This document shows positions 40,113-48,804 of a DNA stretch of 64,000 bases, in pieces (positions within the stretch are counted from its first letter, which is position 1; each line of letters opens with the position of its first letter). Under the pieces are notes generated by a model. That model was not told the DNA's origin. It saw only the letters and a program-made list of their open reading frames with translations, and searched no databases. Position numbers and translations under genes: made by a program. Origin of the DNA: Deinococcus planocerae (GTDB lineage: Bacteria > Deinococcota > Deinococci > Deinococcales > Deinococcaceae); NCBI RefSeq assembly GCF_002869765.1, contig NZ_PNOR01000017.1, positions 1 to 64,000 of the forward strand, written 5' to 3'.

Positions 40113-40812
40113 CCGCCCTCCCGCACCCCCCCGGCACCGCGTGCCGCAAGGGCGTCCGGGTCGCCGTGACGGCCCACCTCACGGCAGCTTCGACAGACCC
40201 CGCCTCCCTTGCCGGGGAGGACGCGGCCACACCGCGCCGCCCCACAGGAGGCACCTCGCCCGCCGCCGGGTCCTGGGCCTCGGTCTGCTGGTGGGCTGTG
40301 GCACGGGCGCCCGCACCCCGGACCCGGGGGGTTTCGCCGCCGCCCCAGCCGTCTGCGACAAAAAGAAGACGGAGAGCGCTCAGTCAACGCTCTGCCGTCC
40401 GAGAATGCGGGTGGCTGGCCTCGAACCAGCCTGGGGCCGACAACGACCCGCTCGCACGTCCGTTTTGAGAAGGTGGACGTCTCCCTTCGGGGCGAATCAG
40501 GGGCCACCCCCCGTCACCCGGGGAGGGCACGGTGCTGCCCGTGCGTGCCGCCCAGGGAAAAGCTCTCCCAGGAGAGGAGATGCTCCTGCACGAGCGCCTG
40601 ATTCTGCGATTCCGTTCGTCACGCGTCTGTCACAGCCTCGGCCAGGGGCGCGCGAGCAGACGAAAGGCGACCCGCAGGTCGCCCTTGATCTGCCCACCTT
40701 AGCGTCGAATCCACACGAAGTCAAGGGAGGCCATCGGGTTTTGTCCCGGACCCGTCGGTCGAGTCCCGGGTTTCCCACGGTGTGCTCGCCGTGCGCCCGG
40801 CATACTTCCCGG
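40113..40812. other. Long intergenic region before the photolyase-UDG gene
   Basis: 700 bp with no supportable protein gene although several frames are open. It includes a tRNA-like relic (40406-40480, separate entry). The photolyase-UDG promoter should lie in the last 100 bp; I see no consensus element. Confidence 0.45.
40406..40480 (-). pseudogene. Degenerate class II tRNA (tRNA-Leu-CAA-like) relic
   Basis: On the minus strand the 3' part of a tRNA can be folded: T arm GCTGG-TTCGAGG-CCAGC, 3' acceptor strand CACCCGC with A as discriminator, and a variable-arm hairpin GGGTCG-TTGT-CGGCCC. A CTCAAAA sequence would be a Leu (CAA) anticodon loop, but its 5' stem is disrupted and the D arm and a proper 5' acceptor strand cannot be found at the right distance. 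No CCA is encoded. Probably a pseudo-tRNA or an integration scar. Confidence 0.35.
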
Positions 40813-43134
40813 GTGCCCCACCTCGTCTGGTTCAAGCGCGACCTGCGGGTTCACGATCACGCCGCGCTCCTCGGCGCCGCCGAGGGTGGCGAGGTGCTCG
40901 CCCTGTACGTGTACGAGCCCGAGCAGTACCGCCACCCGGAGTTCCACCCCGCCCACCTCAGCGTCCTGGGCGACGCCCTGGCCGAGCTGCGCGGGCGGCT
41001 GGGCGAGCTGGGCATCCCGCTCCTCCTGCGGCACGGCGAGGCGGTGGAGGTGCTCGAAGCCCTCTGGCAGGAGCTGCCCTTTTCGGCCCTCTGGGCGCAC
41101 CAGGAAACCGGGAACTGGGTGAGTTACCAACGAGACCGGCGGGTTCGCGCCTGGGCGAAGGGGCGGGGCCTGCCCTTCTACGAGCCGCCCCAGAACGGCG
41201 TCGTGCGGCGCCTGCGCTCCCGCGACACCTGGGCCGAGGAGTGGGAGGCCCGCCTGGGGAGCGCGCCGAGGCCTGCTCCCGAACGGCTCGTCGGTCCCGG
41301 GCACCTTCCCCCGGGCGAGCTCCTCGCCCACCGCGACCTCGGCCTGCCGGAGAACGACAAGGTGCTGCCCTGGCTGCCGGGCACCTTCGGCGAACGGCTC
41401 GCGCACGACACCCTCCACGGCTTCCTGACGAGGCGCGGGGTGAATTACACCCGCGAGATGTCGAGTCCCCTCAGCGCCGAGCACGCCTGCTCGCGGCTGA
41501 GCGTGCACCTCGCCTTCGGCACCCTCAGCCTGCGCACGGTGGTGCACGCCACCCGCCAGCGCCTCGCCGCCGTGACGGGCGACCCGGGGGCCGACCCCCG
41601 CTGGGTGCGCTCGCTGCGCTCCTTCGAAAGCCGCCTGCACTGGCACTGCCACTTCATGCAGCGCCTGGAAAGCGAGCCCGAGCTGGAGTTCCGGGGCCTG
41701 AATCCCACCCTCGCCGACTTGCGCCCGGAGGAGCTGGACGAGGAGACCGGGCCGCGTTTTCGCGCCTGGGCGAGCGGGCACACCGGATACCCGATGGTGG
41801 ACGCCTGCATGCGGATGCTGCTCGCGACCGGGTGGCTCCCCTTCCGGATGCGCGCCCTGCTGGTGAGTTTCGCCACCGAGCAGCTCTGGCTGCCGTGGCG
41901 GGCGGTGGGCCTGCACCTCGCCCGGCACTGGCTCGACAACGAGCCGGGCATCCACTGGTCCCAGATGCAGATGCAGTCGGGAATGGTCGGCATCAACACC
42001 CTGCGCATCTACAACCCGGCCAAGCAGGCGCGCGACCAGGACCCGCACGGGGTCTTCCTCCGAACCTGGCTTCCCGAGCTGCGGCCCCTCCCCCCGGCGT
42101 ACGTCCACGAGCCGCACCTGACCCCGCCGCTCGTGGGGGCCGAGGTGGGCTTCCGGGTGGGGGAGAGCTACCCGTGGCCCATCGTGGACGACCGCGAGGC
42201 GGTGCGGACGGCCAGGGAGCGCCACCGCCAGGCCCAGGCGAGGGACCCCGGGCGGGAGGTCGCGCGCCAGGTCTACGAGCGGCACGGCAGCCGCAAGAAG
42301 GCCGTGCTCCGGGCCGAGGGGCGGATGGCCCCGAGCCGGAGAGAGCGGCGGGCGACGGTGCAGGCAAGCCCGGCGCCCTCCACGCCGCCGCGTCCGGTCC
42401 TCTCCCACGGCCAACCCCTGCTCTTCGACACCCTGGCTCCGGACGTGGCCCCGGTGACGTTGCCGCGTCTCCCGGCGGACTGGCAGGCGGTCCTGGGTCC
42501 GGTGCTGGATCGCCCCGCCTTCCGCGACCTCTGGGCCTTCGTCGCCTCCGAGCGCGAGCGGGGGCCGGTCTACCCGCCCGAGCCGGAGGTCTTCGCGGCC
42601 CTGCACCTGACGCCGCTGCGGGACGTGCGGGTGGTGATCCTGGGTCAGGACCCGTACCACGGCCCCGGGCAGGCGCAGGGGCTGGCCTTCAGCGTGCGGC
42701 CCGGGCTGCGGGTGCCGCCCAGCCTGGCGAATGTCCACCGGGAACTCGCGGGCGACCTGGGATGCCCCCTGCCCCGGCACGGCGACCTGCGGGCGTGGGC
42801 GCGGCAGGGCGTGCTGCTGCTGAACACGGTGCTGACCGTGCGGCAGGGGGAGCCGGGCAGCCACGCGAACCGGGGGTGGGAGGCGTTCACGGACGCGGTG
42901 ATCCGGGCGGTGAACGCCCGGCCCGAGCGGGTCGTCTTCCTGCTGTGGGGCGCGCACGCCCGCCGCAAGGCCCGCCTTGTCACCGCCCCCCACCACGTGG
43001 TGCTGGAGGCGGGACATCCCAGCCCGCTGAGCACGGCGCGTTTTCTGGGAAGTCGGCCCTTCAGCCGGGCGAACGAGGCGCTGCGGGAAGCCGGGCGCGG
43101 GGAGGTGACGTGGTGCCTGCCCGAGCGGCCCTGA
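40813..43134 (+). CDS. Cryptochrome/photolyase-family domain fused to family-1 uracil-DNA glycosylase
   Basis: 773 residues from GTG 40813 (VPHLVWFKRDLRVHDHAALL). Residues 1-~125 are the Rossmann antenna domain of the photolyase/cryptochrome family; ~185-455 are the helical FAD domain (SRLSVHLAFGTLSLRTVVHA, TGYPMVDACMRMLLATGWLP, GMVGINTLRIYNPAKQARDQ), of a subgroup with IHWSQMQMQSG where E. coli PhrB has NNGGWQW. After a basic linker (~485-545) residues 546-773 are a complete Ung: GQDPYHG with Asp613 and Tyr615, Phe627 (GLAFSV), Asn671 (LLLNTVLTV) and His735 in HPSPLS. Both halves look catalytically complete in one uninterrupted frame. Predicted to repair or sense UV damage and to excise uracil. 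No separate phr or ung gene is in the window. Confidence 0.9.
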   Translation: MPHLVWFKRDLRVHDHAALLGAAEGGEVLALYVYEPEQYRHPEFHPAHLSVLGDALAELRGRLGELGIPLLLRHGEAVEVLEALWQELPFSALWAHQETGNWVSYQRDRRVRAWAKGRGLPFYEPPQNGVVRRLRSRDTWAEEWEARLGSAPRPAPERLVGPGHLPPGELLAHRDLGLPENDKVLPWLPGTFGERLAHDTLHGFLTRRGVNYTREMSSPLSAEHACSRLSVHLAFGTLSLRTVVHATRQRLAAVTGDPGADPRWVRSLRSFESRLHWHCHFMQRLESEPELEFRGLNPTLADLRPEELDEETGPRFRAWASGHTGYPMVDACMRMLLATGWLPFRMRALLVSFATEQLWLPWRAVGLHLARHWLDNEPGIHWSQMQMQSGMVGINTLRIYNPAKQARDQDPHGVFLRTWLPELRPLPPAYVHEPHLTPPLVGAEVGFRVGESYPWPIVDDREAVRTARERHRQAQARDPGREVARQVYERHGSRKKAVLRAEGRMAPSRRERRATVQASPAPSTPPRPVLSHGQPLLFDTLAPDVAPVTLPRLPADWQAVLGPVLDRPAFRDLWAFVASERERGPVYPPEPEVFAALHLTPLRDVRVVILGQDPYHGPGQAQGLAFSVRPGLRVPPSLANVHRELAGDLGCPLPRHGDLRAWARQGVLLLNTVLTVRQGEPGSHANRGWEAFTDAVIRAVNARPERVVFLLWGAHARRKARLVTAPHHVVLEAGHPSPLSTARFLGSRPFSRANEALREAGRGEVTWCLPERP

Positions 43135-43236
43135 GGTGGAGCAGGCTTTGGGGAGGGCGCTCAGGAACGCAGCACCCCCACCCGCCTGAGTAGGCACGAG
43201 GTATAGACGCCTTGCGTGCCCCTGCCAAGGTGTAGG

Positions 43237-43492
<256 letters not shown>

Positions 43493-43565
43493 GAGGACGC
43501 CGAGCAGGCTGCCGCCGTGAGATCCCTATGACCCATTCCCTCTCACCGGGCGACGCTTCACCGAC

Positions 43566-44510
43566 CTACCACCCCTCCAGCGCCCGCTTGAGCGAGTCGT
43601 CGGCCCACTTGGCGTAGGTCTGGGTGGTCTCGATGCTGCTGTGCCCGAGGTGCCGGGCGGCGTCGTGGAGGGACAGGCCCGCGCGCACCATCCGCGTCCC
43701 CGCGTAGTGCCGCAGCGCGTGCACGCCCCGGTAGGGCACCCCCGCCCGCGCACACACCAGCCTCAGCCGCCTGCGGGCCGCGTCCGCCGTCGCCCCGACC
43801 ACGAACAGCTCGGGGTGAACGTCCGCCCCCAGCACCCCCAGCGCCGTCACCAGCGAGCGGCTGAGGTTCACCGTCCGCACCTTGCGGCCCTTGCCCAGCA
43901 CCCGCGCCGTCCCGGCTTCCAGGTTCACGTCCCTCCACCGCAGGCCCACGATCTCCTGCACCCGCAAGCCGCCGTGCGCGCCCAGCAGCACGAGGGCGCG
44001 GGTCCGGGCGTCCCCCGCGCCGAGCAGGGCCTGCACCTCGTGTTCCTCGTAGGGCTGGCGTTTCTCCCAGGCGGGCGTCTTGTCGCGGGCCGCCCGGGCG
44101 TCCGAGAAGGGATCGAGGTCGGTCGCCCCCGCCCAGCGCAGCGCGGCGTACAGCGCCCGCGCCCCGGCGAGGTAGGCGCGCACCGTCGAGGGGCTCAGCC
44201 CCCGGGCCTCCAGCCGCCGGACGAACAGCGGCCCGGCATTGCGCGCCGGTCGCAAGATCGCCACCGCCCGTTCCCCCGCGTAGTCCAGCCAGTGTTCCGC
44301 CCCCACCCGGTAGGTCCTCAGCGTCCGGGGACTCACCTGCGCCCCCTCCCGCCCGAGCGTCATCAGGTGCGCTACCGTCAGGTCCCACAGGGTCGCCCGG
44401 TCCCGCTCCCGCGCCGCCGTCACCCCCCGCCGCCGCAGCTCGTCTCCCGGCAGCTCCGCCCAGCGCTGCGCCGCCCCCAGCCGGTCCCCCCGGTACACCT
44501 CCAGCGTCAT
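43566..44510 (-). CDS. Tyrosine recombinase/integrase (XerC/D-like)
   Basis: 314 residues. An N-terminal SAM-like core-binding domain (TLWDLTVAHLMTLGREGAQV, SPSTVRAYLAGARALYAALR) and a C-terminal catalytic domain with the full set Arg183 (HGGLRVQEIVG), Lys207 (GKGRK), His264 and Arg267 (HALRHYAGTRM), His290 (RHLGHSS) and Tyr299 (TQTYAKWA). It cuts and rejoins DNA at short inverted sites; target unknown. Its 3' end faces the CRISPR-like repeats at 43492 and an inverted repeat GTTAA...TTAAC lies 22 bp upstream of its start. It could be a resolvase for replicon dimers or a mobile-element integrase. Confidence 0.88.
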   Translation of the reverse strand: MTLEVYRGDRLGAAQRWAELPGDELRRRGVTAARERDRATLWDLTVAHLMTLGREGAQVSPRTLRTYRVGAEHWLDYAGERAVAILRPARNAGPLFVRRLEARGLSPSTVRAYLAGARALYAALRWAGATDLDPFSDARAARDKTPAWEKRQPYEEHEVQALLGAGDARTRALVLLGAHGGLRVQEIVGLRWRDVNLEAGTARVLGKGRKVRTVNLSRSLVTALGVLGADVHPELFVVGATADAARRRLRLVCARAGVPYRGVHALRHYAGTRMVRAGLSLHDAARHLGHSSIETTQTYAKWADDSLKRALEGW

Positions 44511-45295
44511 GCCCCCACCCTACCACCTCGCGTTAAGTCATGTTAACAAGAGGTAGGGGGCGGGTGGCTGGAGGCGGCCAGGGGGTCAGGCTTGGTCTAC
44601 GGGTGCGATCGAGGTATTCACGTTGAAGGGAGAGGAAAACGGCGCACCTTCCTTTCTGCGGCTTCTCGCTCCAGGATGGGCATTCGGACTGGCGACCGGC
44701 TGGATGCCCGCGTGACGGACAGGGGGAAGGCTGACCTCGTTCCAGCAGACCACGGCGACGCCACGGCGCGTGACATGTTCGCTTCTGTCGCCCCCTGGGC
44801 CGAGTTCTCGAACAGGGCCAGGGCCCCGGGACCTCCCCGCTCCCGCTCCCAGCCCATCGCCCGGGTCACGTTCTCCCTGGCGCCGGGAGAGGAAGGTGCC
44901 GAGGTTGGTCTCCACCAGACCGCCCGACTCCGGCAAGGGGCGTGCACCACCTCGCCTTCACGGACGACCTGCGGGAGACGGTCGCGGCGCTCGACCTCCA
45001 GAGCGCCGACCTCCCCGGCGTCTCCGGCAACTTCGACGACACCGGCGTGCGCTTCCTGCTGCCTGGGAAGGAGCTGGGGACCCTGCGCCGCCCGAACCTG
45101 CTCCGCGACCAGGGCGGCGCGGGCCAGTTCCGGCAGGGCCATTTCTTCCCCGAGGTCGTGGAGCGTGACGGCCCCGTGGATTTCAGCGCCGTCTATGCCT
45201 TTCGCGCGGATGAATGCCCGGACGACCCGCCACGAGTGCACCCGGGCACGCCACGTCCCCAGCGTATCTGGTCAGCCCCTGACGTTCCCGCGACG
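44511..45295. other. Region between the recombinase and Uma2 with a gene fragment
   Basis: About 785 bp. GTTAA at 44532-44536 and TTAAC at 44543-44547 form an inverted repeat in front of the recombinase, a possible operator or core site. From GTG 44942 the plus strand reads VHHLAFTDDLRETVAALDLQ, then FDDTGVRFLLPGKELGTLRR and QGHFFPEVVERDGPV with clear coding bias to about 45200, but no proper end before it runs antisense to Uma2. I cannot name it; it is probably a gene fragment. Nothing else is supportable. Confidence 0.4.
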
Positions 45296-45859
45296 CTACC
45301 GCGGCTCCAGCACCCCGGCGTACACGTCGTCGAGGGACAGGCTCAGGCTCAGGCAGGGCACGCCCACCTCGCCCGCCTCCGCCACCTCGCGCAGCCGCCA
45401 CTCGTCCCCCGCCCGCTGGTACTCGTAGACGCGCCGCTGGGTCTGCTCCACGATCAGGTACGTCTGCAAGGTGGGCAGCGAGGTGTACAGCGCGTACTTC
45501 CCCACCCGGTCGTTCGCGGCGGTGCTCGGCGAGAGAACCTCCACGAGCAGGCAGGGGGCCGTCTCGTACAGCGGATGGGGCATGTCCTGGCCGCAGACGA
45601 GCATCACGTCGGGGTAGAACAGGGCCGAGCCGACCTGAAGGCGCATGTCGGTCTGGTGAATTCGGCACCCCTGCCGTCTGGCGTGGGGATGCAGCGTCGC
45701 AAAGACGTTCCCGCAGATCAGCGAGTGCCGCTGGCTCACCCCGGCGTGCGCGTGCAGCGGGTAGACGAAGCCGCCCACGTACTCGCGCTTGTAGGGGCTT
45801 TGCTCCTCCGAGCGCAGGTACTCCTCCACGCTCATGGCCTGAAACGCGGGGTCCGTCAT
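45296..45859 (-). CDS. Uma2 family (DUF820) putative restriction-like endonuclease
   Basis: 187 residues from ATG 45859. Uma2 hallmarks: MSVEEYLRSEEQSPYKREYV near the start, the PD-(D/E)xK-like core FYPDVMLVCG with LLVEVLSPSTAANDRVGKYA, and YLIVEQTQRRVYEYQRAG. The family has a PD-(D/E)xK fold and is widespread in deinococci and cyanobacteria; its biological role is unproven. It stands alone, with a gene remnant on one side and a cupin remnant on the other. Confidence 0.88.
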   Translation of the reverse strand: MTDPAFQAMSVEEYLRSEEQSPYKREYVGGFVYPLHAHAGVSQRHSLICGNVFATLHPHARRQGCRIHQTDMRLQVGSALFYPDVMLVCGQDMPHPLYETAPCLLVEVLSPSTAANDRVGKYALYTSLPTLQTYLIVEQTQRRVYEYQRAGDEWRLREVAEAGEVGVPCLSLSLSLDDVYAGVLEPR

Positions 45860-46148
45860 AGGGACATGGTACAGGGGGGCGGGGGGCCCTTCTCGCCGCC
45901 CGGCATGGACTCGCCTCGCACGGTCTTCCGGCGGACCGGGAGGCCCAGGGCGGTGCTCCCCCCCCCCATCCCCCGAAGTGCCCGGAGACGAGGAGGCCAC
46001 CCAGGCGACGACGGACAGCCGGCGAGCGGGCAAAGGGGCCGGTGGCTGGCCCCGTGGCCGGGCCTCCCGGGTGAGGGATGACGGCAGCCCGTCTCCCAGA
46101 CCATGATGGACGGGCGACCGCCGCGCCGGAGAGAAAGGAGTGGAGACG

Positions 46149-46330
46149 ATGGAGATCAGACGGGTGGGCACGCAGCCCTCCGGCACAGGCCCCGCCGACC
46201 CGGCGAGAAACATTGGCACGGCGCCTCTCCCACCAAGGCCATGACGCACATCGCCGTTCAGGAGGCCCGGAACGGCAGGGCGGTGGACCGGCTGAAGCAC
46301 GTCACCGACGAGCAGGACGCGGGCCCCTGA
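46149..46330 (+). pseudogene. Cupin gene with internal deletion
   Basis: ATG 46149, with GAAAGGAG upstream, gives [20 protein letters not shown], the usual first 17 residues of small cupins of the carboxymuconolactone/mandelonitrile-lyase-like group. In another frame just after it follows the family's C-terminus, [20 protein letters not shown] and [14 protein letters not shown], to a stop at 46328. The ~70 residues between, carrying most metal-binding His, are missing. The start, end and ribosome site are intact, so a single internal deletion explains it. Confidence 0.65.
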
Positions 46331-46439
46331 GGCCGGAAGCTGGCCTCCGTCACGCAGCCACCGCACCCCCGGGCGCGCTTGTCTAGGCTCGTCGCCGCGG
46401 CTGGGGGCGGCGGGGTCTATGGTGGGCACACGGCACAAT

Positions 46440-46450
46440 TGGTCAGACCA
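46440..46450 (+). promoter_or_regulatory. FadR-type GntR operator
   Basis: TGGTC-A-GACCA is a perfect odd palindrome matching the TNGTNNNACNA consensus of FadR-subfamily GntR regulators. It lies 35 bp upstream of the GntR gene's GTG, so autoregulation is likely. Confidence 0.65.
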
Positions 46451-46484
46451 TCGTACCTCCAGAGAAGCGTGACGAGGAGGGTCC

Positions 46485-47264
46485 GTGATTCAGCCGGTAC
46501 GCAAGCCCAAGCTCTCGGAAACGGTCGCCGACGAACTTCTGGCGCTGATCCGGGGCGGCACCTACCCGGCGGGCAGCCGCCTTCCCCCCGAACGGGAACT
46601 CAGCCGCCGCTTCAACATCTCCCGGGCCAGCCTGCGCGACGCGTTTCGGCACCTCGAACTGCTGGGGCACGTCGAGATTCGCCAGGGGGACGGCACCTAC
46701 GTCCGCACCCCCGACGGGGAGACGCTCAGCCTGCCCTTTCGCGGGCTGCTCACCGGGCGTCCCCAGGCGGCCCTCGACCTCCTGGAATTTCGCCGGATGC
46801 TCGAACCCGAGGTGGCCGCCCTCGCCGCCGTGCGGGTCAGGCCCGAGCACGCGCACGCCTTCGCCGAGTCGCTGGCGCGGCAGCGGGAGGCCCTGGGCCG
46901 GGGCGAGCGGCTCTCCAGGGAAGACCTCGCCTTCCACGCCCTCATCTCGCAGACCGCCGGGAACCTCGTCACCCTCCAGGTGCTGGGCACCCTCCGTTCG
47001 CTGCTCAGCGAGCTGCGGACCTCCGCGCTGCCCGGCCACTTCCCCGCCCTCACCCTCGCCCAGCACGAGCGGATCGCCCGGGCCATCCTGGCGGGCGACC
47101 CCGCCGGGGCCCGGGCGGCCATGCTCGACCACCTCAACGCCGTCGTCGAGACGTCCTCGTTGCCCCTGCCCCTGTCGGCCAGCACCCCGGCTAGCACCCC
47201 GGCCAGCGCCCCGATCAGCCCGTCAAGTCGCCCCCCGACCACCCCTTCACCCAGGCCGGACTGA
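46485..47264 (+). CDS. GntR family (FadR subfamily) transcriptional regulator
   Basis: 259 residues from GTG 46485, GGAGGG upstream. Winged helix at ~8-75 (YPAGSRLPPERELSRRFNIS, RASLRDAFRHLELLGHVEI, GDGTYVRTPDG), then an all-helical FCD domain (LLEFRRMLEPEVAALAA; DLAFHALISQTAGN; HERIARAILAGDPAGARAAM) whose His/Asp/Glu residues usually bind a metal and a carboxylate ligand. The C-terminal 35 residues are a Ser/Pro-rich extra tail. It begins a gene run with a peptide-type ABC importer, which it probably controls through the palindrome at 46440. Confidence 0.9.
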   Translation: MIQPVRKPKLSETVADELLALIRGGTYPAGSRLPPERELSRRFNISRASLRDAFRHLELLGHVEIRQGDGTYVRTPDGETLSLPFRGLLTGRPQAALDLLEFRRMLEPEVAALAAVRVRPEHAHAFAESLARQREALGRGERLSREDLAFHALISQTAGNLVTLQVLGTLRSLLSELRTSALPGHFPALTLAQHERIARAILAGDPAGARAAMLDHLNAVVETSSLPLPLSASTPASTPASAPISPSSRPPTTPSPRPD

Positions 47265-47285
47265 GGTCCCGCCAGGAGGTTTTCC

Positions 47286-48758
47286 ATGCGCCCAGCTCCC
47301 CGCACCCTGGCCCTCTTCACCCTCCTCGCGCTCGGCGCCGCCTCGGCGCAGACCGTCACCGTCGGCCTCGACGCCGACCCGCCGCGGCTCGACCCGGCGC
47401 TCTCCTCGGCTTTCGTGGACCGGCAGGTGCTCAACCAGATCTTCGACAAGCTCGTGGACCTCGACCAGAATCTCAAGATCGTCCCGGGCATCGCGCGGTC
47501 GTGGAAGGTCACGAACGGCGGCCTGACATACACCTTCACCCTGCGCCCGGGCGTGCGGTTCCACGACGGGACGCCGCTGGACGCCGCGGCGGTCAAGTAC
47601 TCGCTCGACCGCAACATGACCCTGGAGGGCAGCGCCCGCAAGAACGAGCTGTCGAGCGTGAAGGAGGTCAAGGTCATCAATCCCCAGACCGTCCAGGTCA
47701 CGCTCAAGCAGCCGTACGGGCCCTTCCTCGCGACCCTGACCGACCGCGCGGGCATGATCGTCTCGCCCACGGCGGCGCAGAAGGCGGGCGCGGACTTCCA
47801 GAACGGCCCGGTGGGGAGCGGTCCTTTCCAGTTCGTCAGCCGCAGGCGCCAGGACAACGTGACGCTCCAGGCCAACAAGGGGTACTGGGACGGGGCCCCG
47901 AAGATCGACCGGCTGGTCTACCGCCCCTTCCCCGACGGGGACGTGCGGCTGGCCAACCTGCTGTCGGGCGCCGTGCAGGTCATCACGCCCATCGACCCCA
48001 AGGACATCTCCCGGCTGGAGCAAAACCCGAAGTTCGAGGTGCTCAATTACCCCGGCCTGGGCTTCCAGGGCATCTGGTTCAATGTCACCCGCGCGCCTTT
48101 CAACAACAAGGCGAACCGGCAGGCGGTGGCGGCCACCATCGACCGCGACGCGGTGGCAAAAGTGGTCTTCTACAACACGGTCAAGCCCGCGGCGGGTCCC
48201 TTCGCCCCCGGCACGCCCGTCTACAACAAGAACACCCGCATCCCCGCGCCGGACCTGAACGCCGCCCGGCAGCGGCTGGGGGGGAGGCCGCTGACCTTCA
48301 CGCTGCTGACCACGCCCGGCACCGTGACCACCCAGCTCGCGCAGCTCTACCAGGCGATGTTCGCACAGGCGGGGATCAACGCCAGGATTCAGCAGGTGGA
48401 GTTCGGCACGCTGCTCGACCGCGCCGACAAGCAGGACTACGACGCGCTGATCCTGGGCTGGAGCGGGCGGCCCGACCCGGACGGCAACATCTACGACTTC
48501 TTCGTGACGGACGGCTCGAACAACCAGGCCGGGTACAGCAACAAGACGGTGGACGGGCTCCTCGCCAAGGCGCGGGCGCAGAACTCCATGAACGCCCGCA
48601 GCGCGACCTACAACGTGGCCCTCAACCAGGTCAACAGCGACCTGCCCTACGTCTGGGTCTACCACCCCAACAACCTCGTCGGCATGGTGAAGGGGATGAG
48701 CGGCTTAAAGCCCGTCCCGGACGGGATCGTCCGCTTCAAGGACGCCGACCTGAAGTGA
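47286..48758 (+). CDS. ABC transporter solute-binding protein (family 5, peptide/nickel type)
   Basis: 490 residues with signal peptide RTLALFTLLALGAASAQ. SBP_bac_5 features: TVGLDADPPRLDPALSSAF, TYTFTLRPGVRFHDGTPLDA, VGSGPFQFVSRRRQDNVTLQ, and RQAVAATIDRDAVAKVV. It captures a small peptide, opine or glycoside-type ligand in the periplasm for the two permeases that follow. It lies 22 bp after the GntR gene and is probably co-transcribed. No ATPase subunits follow, so the transporter needs ATPases from elsewhere in the genome. Confidence 0.92.
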   Translation: MRPAPRTLALFTLLALGAASAQTVTVGLDADPPRLDPALSSAFVDRQVLNQIFDKLVDLDQNLKIVPGIARSWKVTNGGLTYTFTLRPGVRFHDGTPLDAAAVKYSLDRNMTLEGSARKNELSSVKEVKVINPQTVQVTLKQPYGPFLATLTDRAGMIVSPTAAQKAGADFQNGPVGSGPFQFVSRRRQDNVTLQANKGYWDGAPKIDRLVYRPFPDGDVRLANLLSGAVQVITPIDPKDISRLEQNPKFEVLNYPGLGFQGIWFNVTRAPFNNKANRQAVAATIDRDAVAKVVFYNTVKPAAGPFAPGTPVYNKNTRIPAPDLNAARQRLGGRPLTFTLLTTPGTVTTQLAQLYQAMFAQAGINARIQQVEFGTLLDRADKQDYDALILGWSGRPDPDGNIYDFFVTDGSNNQAGYSNKTVDGLLAKARAQNSMNARSATYNVALNQVNSDLPYVWVYHPNNLVGMVKGMSGLKPVPDGIVRFKDADLK

Positions 48759-48804
48759 CCCTCCTTCCCCGGGCCGGGGCCCGGGGACCTCTCAAGGAGC
48801 CCGC

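Noticed and set aside
40406..40480. Functional tRNA gene
   Set aside because: The T arm is perfect, but the anticodon stem is disrupted, the D arm is missing and the 5' acceptor strand is not at a workable distance; listed only as a relic.
40141..40812. Upstream extension of the photolyase-UDG frame by 224 codons
   Set aside because: The extension is Pro/Arg/Gly-rich, passes through a tRNA-like sequence and precedes the typical photolyase N-terminus; GTG 40813 is the natural start.
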